A stretch of 64,000 nt of DNA from Lacinutrix algicola (GTDB lineage: Bacteria; Bacteroidota; Bacteroidia; Flavobacteriales; Flavobacteriaceae). This document shows, one piece after another, positions 1 to 9,483 of the stretch; position 1 is the stretch's first letter, and each line of letters begins with the position of its first letter. Made by a program: the position numbers and the translations under genes. Under the pieces are notes generated by a model. The model worked only from the letters and a program-made list of their open reading frames with translations. It did no database searches and was not told the DNA's origin. The stretch lies in the NCBI RefSeq assembly GCF_001418085.1, contig NZ_LIQH01000041.1, positions 22,913 to 86,912 of the forward strand, written 5' to 3'.

Positions 1-1024
1 TAATTGTAGAGATTGGAGAATATAAAATACCAAAAGCAATTAAGCCAATATGAAAACTAGGTTTCGAGACTCCTAAAGCTTCAGATAATAATGGATTAGA
101 AATTAAAAGAGATAAAATGTATAACGTAAAACCAGTTAATAGTAAAGAGGCTACAAGATTAAAAATAATGTGTTTCTTTTTATAATGGCCAACCTCGTGA
201 GCTAGCACGGCAACTATTTCTTCTTCTTCAAGATCGTTAATTAAAGTATCGTAAAGTGTTACGCGTTTTTCGCTTCCAAATCCAGAAAAATAAGCATTTG
301 CTTTGGTACTACGTTTAGAGCCATCGATAACAAAAATTTTGTCTAAATTAAAACCTACGGTTTGTGCATAATTAGAAATAGCATCTCGTAAACTTCCAGA
401 TTCTAATGGTGTTTGCTTGTTAAATAAAGGTACAATTAGTCTTGAGTAAAAGAGATTCATAAATAAGGTGAATACCGTAATTAATGCCCAAGCATACATC
501 CAGAATGTGTTTCCTGTAGTTTGATAAAACCATGTTAGTAAAGCTAATATTGCACCGCCAACAATAACCATCATTAACCAACCTTTTAATTTATCTGCTA
601 TAAAAAGTTTTTTTGTGGTCTTGTTAAATCCAAACTTTTCTTCTATTACAAAGGTTTTGTAATAGCTAAAAGGTGTCGTTAATATATCGCTACCTAGCAT
701 AATAATACCAAAGAATATAAGTGTAATTACTATTTCGTTAGTACTAAGGCTTCTTGCTAATTCGTCTATAAAAGCAAAACCATCTAAAAAGAAAAAAGCC
801 AAGGTTGATACCAAAGAAAAAGCAGCGGTTAATAAGGAAAACCTATAATTTGTTTTCTTATAATCCTGAGATTTATGGTATTCTTCTTTATCGTAGACAT
901 CGTTTAAAACTTCTGGTATAGTATCGTTATAATGCTTTGCGTTTAAGGCATCTAAAATTTGATCGACAATAAAGCTAATTATTAAAATAGCAATAAGTAT
1001 ATAGAATAAAGTAGTTGAGGTCAT
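1..1024 (-). CDS. M48 family metallopeptidase (CAAX-protease/Ste24-like), C-terminus cut off by window edge
   Basis: A membrane zinc metalloprotease of family M48, the family of Ste24/HtpX enzymes that degrade or process membrane and prenylated proteins. The reading frame is open from an ATG at 1024 down to base 1, so about 341 residues are visible and the end lies outside. The zinc motif HEVGH is encoded at 185-199, preceded by a hydrophobic EIVAVLA helix, as in this family. The translated frame contains several long hydrophobic stretches, consistent with a multi-pass inner-membrane protein. It is divergent from the T9SS protein that follows, with an 85-base gap between the two starts. Family assignment is firm; the exact substrate is unknown. 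The normal family length of about 410 residues suggests that roughly 70 residues are missing. Confidence 0.88.
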   Translation of the reverse strand, partial: MTSTTLFYILIAILIISFIVDQILDALNAKHYNDTIPEVLNDVYDKEEYHKSQDYKKTNYRFSLLTAAFSLVSTLAFFFLDGFAFIDELARSLSTNEIVITLIFFGIIMLGSDILTTPFSYYKTFVIEEKFGFNKTTKKLFIADKLKGWLMMVIVGGAILALLTWFYQTTGNTFWMYAWALITVFTLFMNLFYSRLIVPLFNKQTPLESGSLRDAISNYAQTVGFNLDKIFVIDGSKRSTKANAYFSGFGSEKRVTLYDTLINDLEEEEIVAVLAHEVGHYKKKHIIFNLVASLLLTGFTLYILSLLISNPLLSEALGVSKPSFHIGLIAFGILYSPISTI

Positions 1025-1109
1025 TTAATAGAATTAGAGATTAATTTTAAAATCTATGCAAAGGTAATCAATAAGATTTTTTATATATTTATGTTCTAAA
1101 CCACACAAT

Positions 1110-2492
1110 ATGAGAAAACTACTACTTTTAGCAATCTTAATTGCATTTAATTATTCTTTTGCACAAATTACAATAAACGAAAGTTATACAACACAACAAC
1201 TTATTGAAGATGAGTTAATAGGAAACCCTAATTTTCCAGCGTCTAATTTTATTTCAAGTTCTGGATTAGATTTTGGGAGTGTTAATGGACTTGCTGCTTT
1301 TAATTCTAATGGTACCGATTTAGATTTTACCGAAGGTATTGTATTAAGCACAGGAAATGTTATGTCTATTCCAGGTCCAAATACTACTACTATGAGCTTT
1401 GGTAGTTCGGCATGGCCAGGAGATACTGATTTAGAATTTCATACTGCTGTATCGAGTACAAATAATGCATCTTTTATTCTATTCGATTTTGAAGCGCAAG
1501 TGCCAACAGTGAGTTTAGATTTTATACTAGCTTCTGAAGAATATGGTGCATTTGAATGCGATTTTCCAGATACTTTTGCTTTTATCTTAACAAATATTGT
1601 TACCGGAACATCGCAAAATATTGCATTGGTGCCAGGTACTAGCGATCCTATTTCTATATTAAACGTTCGCGGTGGCGGAAACAACTCTTGTGCACCAACA
1701 AACCAAGTGTATTTTGATAGGTATAATTACGATGTATCTGCCGCAACAGCAAATCCAGATTATGTTTTACCTCAAGATTCGCCAATAAATTTTAACGGAC
1801 AAACAAAGGCTTTTATGCTTTTGGGAGATTTAGTGATTGGAGATATTTATTCTATAAAAATTGTTATTGCAGATGCAGCAGATATCGCTTACGATAGTGC
1901 TTTGTTTATTAGAAAAAGCTCTTTTGGTGCTATGCCACTTATGGAACAAGAACCAGACGATGTAGTAATTGATGATGCAGATAATAACGGATCATCTGTT
2001 TTTAATTTACGTGTTAACGAAGCACAAATGTTGGGAGCAGTGGATACCGCAATTTATACTTTCGATTTTAAATACTATATAACGTTAGCTGATGCGGAAA
2101 CCGAAACTAATGAGATTACTAATCCAGAAGCGTATACAAACACAATGGATCCAGAGACTATTTATGTAAATATGAGAAATAGTTTTACAGGTAGTTTTAT
2201 AACTAATAACTTTAAAATAGCAACAGATCTCGCATTATTAAGTGTGGATAGTTTTGAGTTGAAAGAAGTGAAGGTTTATCCTAATCCTGTAAAAGATATT
2301 TTATTTATTGAAGATGGTAATAGTAGTGTTTTAAAAGTAGAAATTTATAACATGCAAGGCCAATTAATAACGTCTAAAGCAAAAGTAGAAAGTAATAATT
2401 TAGAAATAAATTTTCAGAATTATAATGATGGAATTTATCTCGTTAAATTAATTTCTAACGAAGGTATAAATTACAAAAGAATAATTAAATAG
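1110..2492 (+). CDS. Choice-of-anchor-L-type T9SS surface protein
   Basis: A 460-residue secreted protein. It has an N-terminal signal peptide (residues 1-18, ending SFA-Q), then a domain of about 200 residues with the FGSSAWPGDTDLE and LASEEYGAFECDFPDTFAF motifs typical of choice-of-anchor L domains. Next comes one repeat module (about 283-373) of the kind DVVIDDADNNGSSVFNL...TIYVNMRNSFTG. It ends in a type A T9SS sorting domain (VKVYPNPVKDILFIE... to the C-terminal KRIIK). The protein is therefore expected to cross the outer membrane by the type IX system and be anchored or released at the surface. The function is adhesive or structural by inference only. The same repeat module occurs five times in the next plus-strand gene. 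A hairpin terminator follows 20 bases after the stop. Confidence 0.85.
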   Translation: MRKLLLLAILIAFNYSFAQITINESYTTQQLIEDELIGNPNFPASNFISSSGLDFGSVNGLAAFNSNGTDLDFTEGIVLSTGNVMSIPGPNTTTMSFGSSAWPGDTDLEFHTAVSSTNNASFILFDFEAQVPTVSLDFILASEEYGAFECDFPDTFAFILTNIVTGTSQNIALVPGTSDPISILNVRGGGNNSCAPTNQVYFDRYNYDVSAATANPDYVLPQDSPINFNGQTKAFMLLGDLVIGDIYSIKIVIADAADIAYDSALFIRKSSFGAMPLMEQEPDDVVIDDADNNGSSVFNLRVNEAQMLGAVDTAIYTFDFKYYITLADAETETNEITNPEAYTNTMDPETIYVNMRNSFTGSFITNNFKIATDLALLSVDSFELKEVKVYPNPVKDILFIEDGNSSVLKVEIYNMQGQLITSKAKVESNNLEINFQNYNDGIYLVKLISNEGINYKRIIK

Positions 2493-2513
2493 ATTGTTTA
2501 AACACTTAAGATT

Positions 2514-2547
2514 AATAGCTTTTAGTGCTCTAAAAGCTATTTTTTTT
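2514..2547 (+). terminator. Rho-independent terminator after the choice-of-anchor-L gene
   Basis: A perfect 12-bp stem AATAGCTTTTAG/CTAAAAGCTATT with loop TGCT is followed by seven T. It lies between convergent genes and ends transcription from the plus side. Confidence 0.85.
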
Positions 2548-2551
2548 GCTC

Positions 2552-3352
2552 CTATTTAAAATCACGTTGTCTTTTAGCTTCAAAAACTAGAATACCAGCA
2601 GCTACAGATACATTCATAGAATCTATTGCACCTTGCATAGGAATACTAATGTTTTGTTTTGCAGCTTTACGCCAAGCATCACTTAATCCCGTAGCCTCTG
2701 TACCAACAACAATTGCCGTTGGTTGCGTGTAATCTTGCTTATGGTACTCTTGAGATTCTTGTAAAATAGCAGAGTAAATATTAATGTTTTTAGTTTTAAG
2801 AAAAGCAATTATATCTTGGGTAGAACCAGTTGCAATTTGGTTGGTAAAAATACAACCAACGCTAGAACGTATTATGTTTGGATTGTATAAATCTGTTTTC
2901 GGGTTTGCAATAATTACAGCATCTACATTTGCAGCATCTGCGGTACGTAAAATAGCGCCAATGTTTCCAGGTTTTTCGGGAGCTTCGGCAATTAAAATTA
3001 AAGGATTATCGTTTTTAAAATTTAACGCTTCAATAGTATTTTGTTTACTTTCTGCAATAGCAATAATACCTTCGGTAGTTTCTCTATAGGCTATTTTCTG
3101 GTACACTTCTTTGCTAACTTCAATAACTTCAGTAGTCTTTAAATTAAGCGCTCTAAGGTTTTCAACAGTAAATAATTCAGCATAAAACAAAACAGTTTTT
3201 AATGTATAGTTTCCTTTTGTTGCCAATTCAATTTCACGAGCACCTTCTATTAAAAATAAACCTGTTTTTTTACGTTCGCGAGATTTCTCTTTCAATAAAA
3301 CAATTTGTTTTACTAATGCATTTTGGGTGCTATTTATCTGTTTAATATTCAT
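2552..3352 (-). CDS. TrmH/SpoU-family RNA 2'-O-ribose methyltransferase
   Basis: A SPOUT-class methyltransferase of about 266 residues that would use S-adenosylmethionine to methylate a ribose 2'-OH in rRNA or tRNA. Visible family motifs are the N-terminal substrate-binding part (LFLIEGAREIELA), motif 1 (APEKPGNIGAILRTADAANVDAVII), motif 2 (IVVGTEATGLSDAW) and motif 3 (IPMQGAIDSMNVSVAAGILVFEA), the trefoil-knot SAM site. I chose the ATG at 3352; an in-frame TTG nine bases upstream is less likely. The specific target nucleotide cannot be told from sequence alone. It is convergent with the upstream surface protein gene and shares its terminator region. Confidence 0.9.
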   Translation of the reverse strand: MNIKQINSTQNALVKQIVLLKEKSRERKKTGLFLIEGAREIELATKGNYTLKTVLFYAELFTVENLRALNLKTTEVIEVSKEVYQKIAYRETTEGIIAIAESKQNTIEALNFKNDNPLILIAEAPEKPGNIGAILRTADAANVDAVIIANPKTDLYNPNIIRSSVGCIFTNQIATGSTQDIIAFLKTKNINIYSAILQESQEYHKQDYTQPTAIVVGTEATGLSDAWRKAAKQNISIPMQGAIDSMNVSVAAGILVFEAKRQRDFK

Positions 3353-3544
3353 TTTAACCAAGGAAAATCTTATATTTATAACTGAAACAAATTTACGCTA
3401 AATCTATTGTTTGTAACTAAAATTACTCACGATTTTCACGCAACCTTTTTTGTTTTTTAGTATCTATTAATAAACTAGGAAGTAAGAATATTTGTTTTTT
3501 ATTCGCCATACTATCCATTAACCAATTAACTAAACCAAACCGTT

Positions 3545-5917
3545 ATGAAAAAACAATTACTTTTATTAAGTGCTTTTCTCTTTACATTTTTAAGTTATTC
3601 TCAAGTAGCAAATATGCCAACACCTTTAGAGGTTTGTGATGATGCTTCTTCAGATGGTATCGCTGACTTTGATTTAACTATAAGTAATGCTGAGGTTTTA
3701 GGAAGTCAGAATTCTAATGATTTCTCAGTAATGTATTACGGAACTCAAATGGATGCAGATGCAGACATGAATCCGTTACCAAGTCCATATGCAAATACAT
3801 CAAACCCACAAACGGTTTATGTAAGAGTAGAGGAGTTGAGTTCAGGTACTTTTGATACTACAACTTTAGATTTAGTTGTTAACCAAAGTCCAACTGTATT
3901 TACACCAGCACCACTAGAATATTGCGATGAAGATAACGATGGATTTGGAACGTTTATACTAACAGATGCCGACATTGAAATAACACAAGGAGCACCTGGT
4001 TATACCGTTACTTATTACGAAACAATGGCAGATGCAACGAATAATGTAAATATGTTATCAAACACATACAGTAATGTTGTAGCAAACACTGAAACGCTTT
4101 ATGCGCGTGTTGAAAATGCTTCTACATCTACAAATTGTGCTAGTTTTGTAGCATTACAATTAGTAGTTAAAGGAGCACCAATTATAGATCCATATTATGA
4201 TAACGAATTGCAGCAATGCGATGAATTAGACGCTAATTATAATTCTAATAACGATGATATTGGAGTATTCGATTTAACGCAAGAGATTCCAGAAATTACA
4301 GGAGGAAATACAGATTATACAGTTACTTTCTACGAGACTAATGCAGATGCACAGTCAGATATTAATGGTATTCCAGCACCAACAGCATACTCAAAGATTG
4401 TTAATGGACCACAAACAATATATATTAGAGTAAGCGATTTTAATACTGGTTGTTACGTATTCACTACGGTAACGATAAGAGTTTTACCAAACCCTTCTCC
4501 TGGACTGCCTAATGATCTAGAGGTTTGCGATGATAATAATGACGGCTTTTATGCTTTCGATTTAACACAAAACGACGCGATTATTATAAACGGTGAATCT
4601 GGGCAAACCATTACTTATTATGCAAGTCAAATAGATGCTGTGTCTGGCACAAATGCAATTGCAACTCCAACACAATTTACAAATACAAATCCATCTCAAA
4701 CTATTTATGCAAGAGCAGAGAACAACATAACTGGCTGTTTTGCATTGGTAGATTTTGATATAATTGTTAACTCTCTACCATTACTAATTCAACCTTCAAT
4801 ATTAAATCAATGCGATGTGAATAATACAGGTGATCAGATGGAAGATTTTGTATTAGAATATGCTAATGCAGAAATATTAAATGGCCAAACAAATATTACT
4901 TTAACCTACTTTAGTACACAAATAGGAGCGGAGATTAACGATGGTACAGTCGAAATTGTTAGTCCGTATTACAATACAGCTAACCCGCAAACTGTTTACG
5001 TGAGAGCAGAAGATAACGATTCAGGTTGTGTAAATTCAGTTGCTTTGCAATTAACTGTAAGCGAATTACCTACAGTGACACTAGATAGCGAATACAGTTT
5101 TTGTGCAGGAGAATCGGTTATTATAGATTCTGGTTTCGATACTTCAACAGGTAATTATTCTTTTGATTGGTATATGAATGGTATTATTCTGACAGGAGAA
5201 ACTGGACCAACACTTACTGTAGTTATGGCAGACGTTTATGATTTATATGTGCTTGACAATAATACCGGATGCAATTCAGGATACACTTCGTTTACAGTAA
5301 CCGAAGTAAGTTGTGTCGATAGTGATGCAGACGGTGTAACAGATACAGATGAAGACATAAACGGAAACGGGAATTTAGACGATGATGATACAGATATGGA
5401 TACCATCCCTAATTATTTAGACGATGACGATGATGGTGATAATGTACCTACAATAGATGAAATTGCCATAGTTTCTGGTAAAACTGCACAACACACTTTC
5501 GTGGATACTGATAATGATTTAATTGAAAATTATTTAGACGACGACGACGATGGTGATGGTGTTTTAACAATTAACGAAGACTACAATAATAATGGAGATC
5601 CAACAGATGATGATACTGATGCTAGTGGAACAGCAGATTATTTAGAAGTAAATGTAGCTTTAAGCACCACAGAATTTAATACTATAGATTTTGCTTTTTA
5701 CCCAAATCCTGCAACAAGTATTTTAAATATTAAATTGAATAACGCTTCACGCGGAAATGCCACCGTTGAGGTTATAGATATTCAAGGAAAAATGGTGATA
5801 AGTACAATTATAAACCAAACATTACAGCTTGATGTAAAAAGCCTAATGTCTGGACTATATTTTGTAAAACTGAAATACGAAAATACCCAAACCGTTAAAA
5901 AGTTAATAATAGAATAA
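3545..5917 (+). CDS. Repeat-containing T9SS surface protein with Ca-binding-type Asp-rich linker
   Basis: A 790-residue secreted protein. The signal peptide (1-19, ending SYS-Q) is followed by five related units of about 90 residues, each starting with a pattern like LEVCDDxxxDGxxxFDLT and ending near QTVYVRVE. After these comes an Ig-like segment, then an Asp-rich region (VDSDADGVTDTDEDINGNG, two NYLDDDDDGD blocks) resembling thrombospondin type 3 or calcium-binding repeats. It ends in a T9SS type A sorting domain (FYPNPATSILNIKL...TVKKLIIE). It is expected at the cell surface, calcium-stabilised, possibly adhesive; no catalytic motif is visible. The repeat unit matches a single copy in the 460-residue protein just upstream, so the two probably arose from a shared module pool. 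Confidence 0.85.
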   Translation: MKKQLLLLSAFLFTFLSYSQVANMPTPLEVCDDASSDGIADFDLTISNAEVLGSQNSNDFSVMYYGTQMDADADMNPLPSPYANTSNPQTVYVRVEELSSGTFDTTTLDLVVNQSPTVFTPAPLEYCDEDNDGFGTFILTDADIEITQGAPGYTVTYYETMADATNNVNMLSNTYSNVVANTETLYARVENASTSTNCASFVALQLVVKGAPIIDPYYDNELQQCDELDANYNSNNDDIGVFDLTQEIPEITGGNTDYTVTFYETNADAQSDINGIPAPTAYSKIVNGPQTIYIRVSDFNTGCYVFTTVTIRVLPNPSPGLPNDLEVCDDNNDGFYAFDLTQNDAIIINGESGQTITYYASQIDAVSGTNAIATPTQFTNTNPSQTIYARAENNITGCFALVDFDIIVNSLPLLIQPSILNQCDVNNTGDQMEDFVLEYANAEILNGQTNITLTYFSTQIGAEINDGTVEIVSPYYNTANPQTVYVRAEDNDSGCVNSVALQLTVSELPTVTLDSEYSFCAGESVIIDSGFDTSTGNYSFDWYMNGIILTGETGPTLTVVMADVYDLYVLDNNTGCNSGYTSFTVTEVSCVDSDADGVTDTDEDINGNGNLDDDDTDMDTIPNYLDDDDDGDNVPTIDEIAIVSGKTAQHTFVDTDNDLIENYLDDDDDGDGVLTINEDYNNNGDPTDDDTDASGTADYLEVNVALSTTEFNTIDFAFYPNPATSILNIKLNNASRGNATVEVIDIQGKMVISTIINQTLQLDVKSLMSGLYFVKLKYENTQTVKKLIIE

Positions 5918-5935
5918 TAGTTATAAAATTAAGTT

Positions 5936-5967
5936 AAAAAGCTTCAGTTAACGCTGAAGCTTTTTTT
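5936..5967 (+). terminator. Rho-independent terminator after the five-repeat T9SS gene
   Basis: AAGCTTCAG / CTGAAGCTT stem with loop TTAACG, A-run before and seven T after. Its stem arms are nearly the same as those of the terminator at 6851. Confidence 0.88.
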
Positions 5968-6016
5968 GTAAGCGTTAAATTTACGTTTATAAAAACCAAA
6001 AATATAAATACAACAA

Positions 6017-6826
6017 ATGAAAAATCAATTATTCCTTTTTGCTTTACTAATTACAGTATTTGCATGCAAGCAAGAAAAAGAAATGGTATTAGAAAAAGAG
6101 GCTATTATGGAATCTGTTAAAGCAAAGGTAGCAACACCTGCTTATCCAGAAAATTTGACTAAAGTTTTTAATGCACATGGAGGAATAGATGCTTGGAAAT
6201 CTATGAAATCGCTTTCTTTTAGTCAAGAAAAGGAATTTGGTAAAGAAGTAACTTTAACAAATTTAGATTCAAGAGAGGCTTTAATAGATAGTCCAAATGC
6301 AACAATTGGTTTCGATGGACAAACACCTTGGTTTGTAAATAAAACTGATGGAGATTACAAAGGTTACAATCCTAAGTTTGGCTATAACCTAATGTTTTAC
6401 TTCTATGCGATGCCTTTTGTATTAGCAGACGATGGTATTAATTATGCAGATGCAGAACCTCTTGTTATAGATGGTGTAACGTATCCAGGAATACAAGTAA
6501 CTTATAACGCAGGAGTTGGCGAAACACCAGAAGATCGTTACGTTATGTACTACAATCCAGAAACATATGTAATGGAATGGTTAGGTTATACCGTTTCTTT
6601 TGTTGAAGGTATAGATAAAAAAGAATTACATTTTAGAAAATACGGCGATTGGCAAGAAGTAAATGGTTTAAAACTACCAAATTCGATAACAGGTTATGGT
6701 TTTAAAAACGATAAGCCTACAGATAAAGCTAAAGCTCCAAATGTATTTACAGATGTTAAGTTGTCTACAACAGCAGCAGACTCTAAAGTATTTGCAAAGC
6801 CAGAAGATGGAACTTTTGTAGAGTAA
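6017..6826 (+). CDS. DUF6503-like lipoprotein, copy 1
   Basis: A 269-residue predicted lipoprotein: a hydrophobic leader LFLFALLITVFA is followed by Cys at about residue 17. The mature part resembles the DUF6503 family found in Flavobacteriia (motif FNAHGGIDAWKSM near the N-terminus, then GFDGQTPWFVNK, FYAMPFVLADDG, YPGIQVTYNAGVG, GDWQEVNGLKLPNS). It looks like a mostly beta lipid- or ligand-binding fold of the LolA/outer-membrane-lipoprotein-sorting type; that is inference from the pattern of antiparallel beta-like segments. No enzyme motif is seen. The next gene is a clear paralogue, so this is a tandem duplication, and each copy is preceded by a terminator. Confidence 0.75.
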   Translation: MKNQLFLFALLITVFACKQEKEMVLEKEAIMESVKAKVATPAYPENLTKVFNAHGGIDAWKSMKSLSFSQEKEFGKEVTLTNLDSREALIDSPNATIGFDGQTPWFVNKTDGDYKGYNPKFGYNLMFYFYAMPFVLADDGINYADAEPLVIDGVTYPGIQVTYNAGVGETPEDRYVMYYNPETYVMEWLGYTVSFVEGIDKKELHFRKYGDWQEVNGLKLPNSITGYGFKNDKPTDKAKAPNVFTDVKLSTTAADSKVFAKPEDGTFVE

Positions 6827-6850
6827 ATAGCAGTCTAAATAAATTTTAAA

Positions 6851-6882
6851 AAAGCTTCAGTAATTTACTGAAGCTTTTTTTG
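6851..6882 (+). terminator. Terminator between the two DUF6503 paralogues
   Basis: AAGCTTCAGTA / TACTGAAGCTT stem, three-base loop, seven T. The stem shares AAGCTTCAG/CTGAAGCTT with the terminator upstream of copy 1. Confidence 0.87.
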
Positions 6883-6944
6883 TAATGATAAGTTTCGGGT
6901 TACGACAAAATACTCTTAAACAATAAAAACTAACAAAATATTTT

Positions 6945-7736
6945 ATGAAGAATTACTTAATATTAGCAGTTGTAGCTATCCTATTTGCATCTTGTAAGCA
7001 AGAAACAAAACCAGTTGAAAGTATAGATTACGCTGAAGAAACACTAGATGTTACAACTTCTATATATCCAGAAAATGTGTCTAAAGTATTTAATGCACAT
7101 GGTAGTGTAGAGGCTTGGAATAGCTTTAAAACATTAGAGTTTACAATGAAAAAACCTACTGGTGATGAAAAAACAACAGTAGATTTACAAAACAGACGTT
7201 CTTTAATAGAAACTGATGCTTTTAAGTTAGGTTTCGATGGTACTGATGCTTGGGTTATGGATAAAGGAGATAATAAATACGAAGGAAAACCTGAGTTTTA
7301 CTACAACTTAATGTTTTACTTCTATAGTATGCCTTTTGTTTTTGCAGATAACGGTATCTCTTATTCTGATGTAGAGCCTTTAGTTTATAACGGTAAAGAA
7401 TATCCTGGAATAAAAATTAGCTACGATGCTGGTGTTGGACAATCTTCGGACGATGAATATATTTTATATTATGATGCCGATACAAATAAAATGGCTTGGT
7501 TAGGTTACACAGTTACTTATTTCTCTAAAGAGAAAGCTGCTAGTTTTAACTTTGTACGTTATGCAGATTGGCAAACGGTTAATGGTATAGAGTTACCATC
7601 TAAATTAGAATGGTATAAAGCTGAAGGTTTCACTATTGGTGAAATGAAAAACGATTTATTGTTTACAGATGTTAAGTTAACAAAAACGACTCAAGAAGAT
7701 TCTTTTTACAAGAAACCAGTAGTTGCTGTTGAGTAA
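6945..7736 (+). CDS. DUF6503-like lipoprotein, copy 2
   Basis: A 263-residue paralogue of the preceding gene. It has a lipoprotein leader (YLILAVVAILFASC, Cys at about residue 17) and the same ordered motifs: YPENVSKVFNAHGSVEAW, LGFDGTDAWVMDKGD, FYYNLMFYFYSMPFVFAD, EYPGIKISYDAGVG, AWLGYTVTYF and YADWQTVNGIELPS. Aligned by eye the two proteins match at roughly half of their positions over the full length, with the greatest divergence in the leader and the first 30 mature residues. The function is unknown; by analogy it is a periplasmic-face lipoprotein that binds a hydrophobic or envelope ligand. It appears to be transcribed separately, because a terminator separates the two copies. Confidence 0.75.
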   Translation: MKNYLILAVVAILFASCKQETKPVESIDYAEETLDVTTSIYPENVSKVFNAHGSVEAWNSFKTLEFTMKKPTGDEKTTVDLQNRRSLIETDAFKLGFDGTDAWVMDKGDNKYEGKPEFYYNLMFYFYSMPFVFADNGISYSDVEPLVYNGKEYPGIKISYDAGVGQSSDDEYILYYDADTNKMAWLGYTVTYFSKEKAASFNFVRYADWQTVNGIELPSKLEWYKAEGFTIGEMKNDLLFTDVKLTKTTQEDSFYKKPVVAVE

Positions 7737-7752
7737 TATAATATAAAGGAAT

Positions 7753-7786
7753 AAAAAAAAGCGAGCAACGGAGCTCGCTTTTTTTT
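7753..7786. terminator. Bidirectional terminator
   Basis: GCGAGC/GCTCGC stem with loop AACGGA, eight A before and eight T after, so it works for the convergent genes on both sides. Confidence 0.88.
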
Positions 7787-7801
7787 GTTTGTACTATTTT
7801 G

Positions 7802-8161
7802 TTATTCTTTATATAATGCGGTGTAATGGGTTTCTTTCGGATTGAAAAAATTACCAGAAAACATAACATTATCTAACGCTACATTTAAATTAGACTTAGA
7901 GTTAAAATCTGAATACTTATAGATTTTATTAGCATTTCTAGTTAATGCCACTAGGTTACGATGATCAATCTTGTCTAACTTTACTAGAGTAGAGGAGGTT
8001 GTTTTTATACTTTTTGAAATAGCATCTAAATTTGTTTGCGTAAAATAAGAACCATCTATATTTAGTGTGGATAAAAATAGAGGCTGTGTTTTAGTAAGTG
8101 CTTCCTTTTCTTGAGAGAAAGCCATGAAATTTAGTAGTAAAAAGAATAATAAAACCTTCAT
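7802..8161 (-). CDS. Small exported protein of unknown function
   Basis: A 119-residue protein with a clear signal peptide (MKVLLFFLLLNFMAFSQ, cleavage near residue 16). I do not recognise the mature part; it holds two polar segments (DGSYFTQTNLDAISKSI and KIYKYSDFNSKSNLNVALDNVMFSGNFF) and no Cys or metal-binding pattern. Its start lies 5 bases after the stop of the amidohydrolase gene upstream, so it is the last gene of the same minus-strand unit and probably acts in the same periplasmic process. A bidirectional hairpin ends the unit. Confidence 0.6.
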   Translation of the reverse strand: MKVLLFFLLLNFMAFSQEKEALTKTQPLFLSTLNIDGSYFTQTNLDAISKSIKTTSSTLVKLDKIDHRNLVALTRNANKIYKYSDFNSKSNLNVALDNVMFSGNFFNPKETHYTALYKE

Positions 8162-8166
8162 AATAT

Positions 8167-9465
8167 TTAGTTTTTATATTTATTAGAGTAACGTTTGTAT
8201 AACTCGGTTTGGTGAGATTCTAAACTAATATCTCTACCTTGAATATACGCTTTTTCTAACTTATTTGTTCTCATATCTAAAGCATCGCCTTCACTTATAA
8301 AAAGTGTAGCATCTTTTCCAACTTCTAAAGAACCTACTTTAGCAGCAACACCTAAAATTTTTGCAGTGTTTAAAGTTATTAAACTTAAAGCTTGTTCTTT
8401 ATCTAAACCGTAAGCAGCACAAGTTCCTGCTAAAAAAGGAAGATTTCTAGCATTCATACGTTCCATATCTCCTGCATTTTCTAAACCAACTAATACACCA
8501 GATCTTACTAGCTCATTTGCTAATTTAAAAGGTAGATCGTAATCATCGTCATCATTTTTTGGTTTGCTGTGTACACGTTGTAATAAAACAGGAACGTTGT
8601 TTTGTTTTAATAAATTACTAACTTTATTAGCTTCATAACCACCAACAATTACTAAGTACTTTATGTTGTTTTGTTTAGTAAAAGTAATAGCGTCTGTAAT
8701 CCCTCTTTCGGCATCTACATGTACATATAACTTTTTAGAACCATTAATTAAGCCTTGTAAAGCCTCGAAAGGTAAATGCTTAGGCGATTTATTACTTGCT
8801 TGGTATGCTTTACTTTCAGCAAAATAAGTGCTTAATTCCTCAACTTGTTTTTTGTAATCTTTGTTTTCTTTTAACATAGAAGGTTCACCTAACCACCAGC
8901 GACCACGAGAAAACGGACTTGGCCAATTCATGTGAATACCGTCATCGGCCTTAATAGCTGCATCTTCCCAATTCCAAGCATCAAACTGTACTACAGATGA
9001 AGCTCCCGAAATACGTCCGCCACGAGGTGTTATTTGTCCCATTAAAACACCGTTAGGTCTCATAGATTCAACAATTTTAGACTCGGTATTATAAGCGATT
9101 AAACTTCTAATGTGTGGATTCATTGCACCAACTTCGTCGGCATCATCACTGGCACGAACAGCATCAACTTCTACTAATCCTAAAGTAGAGTTTGGTGCTA
9201 TAAAACCTGGGTAAATATGTTTTCCTTGGGCTTGCATTACATTACCTTGGCGTGCAATTTTCATGTTTGCGCTACCAACAAAAGTAATTTTCCCATCGTT
9301 AAACATAATAAGTGAATTTTCTATCACTTGTCCATTTCCTAGATGTGCCGTTGCACCTTCAATAGAAATAGCATTTGTTTGTTTAGATGCCGGAGTTTGT
9401 TGTGCAATTACTACCGATGAAAGTAATAAAGCAAAAGCCAGTATGTTATATTTTAATTTTTTCAT
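8167..9465 (-). CDS. Exported amidohydrolase-family protein, metal-ligand motif degenerate
   Basis: A 432-residue protein with a signal peptide (to about residue 21, VVIAQ-QTP) and the amidohydrolase superfamily shape: an N-terminal beta segment (AHLGNGQVIENSLIMFNDGKITFVG), a barrel, and a C-terminal LGVAAKVGSLEVGKDATLFISEGD cap strand. The usual first metal motif HxH after the KHIYPGFI strand is replaced by APNSTLG, so the normal binuclear metal site cannot form. It may be a pseudoenzyme or a partner for the larger amidohydrolase encoded directly upstream, as such tandem pairs are common in Bacteroidota. The start ATG at 9465 gives a good signal peptide. The gap to the upstream gene is 89 bases and contains a short palindrome. 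Confidence 0.8.
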   Translation of the reverse strand: MKKLKYNILAFALLLSSVVIAQQTPASKQTNAISIEGATAHLGNGQVIENSLIMFNDGKITFVGSANMKIARQGNVMQAQGKHIYPGFIAPNSTLGLVEVDAVRASDDADEVGAMNPHIRSLIAYNTESKIVESMRPNGVLMGQITPRGGRISGASSVVQFDAWNWEDAAIKADDGIHMNWPSPFSRGRWWLGEPSMLKENKDYKKQVEELSTYFAESKAYQASNKSPKHLPFEALQGLINGSKKLYVHVDAERGITDAITFTKQNNIKYLVIVGGYEANKVSNLLKQNNVPVLLQRVHSKPKNDDDDYDLPFKLANELVRSGVLVGLENAGDMERMNARNLPFLAGTCAAYGLDKEQALSLITLNTAKILGVAAKVGSLEVGKDATLFISEGDALDMRTNKLEKAYIQGRDISLESHQTELYKRYSNKYKN

Positions 9466-9483
9466 TCTAATTGTATTTTATTA

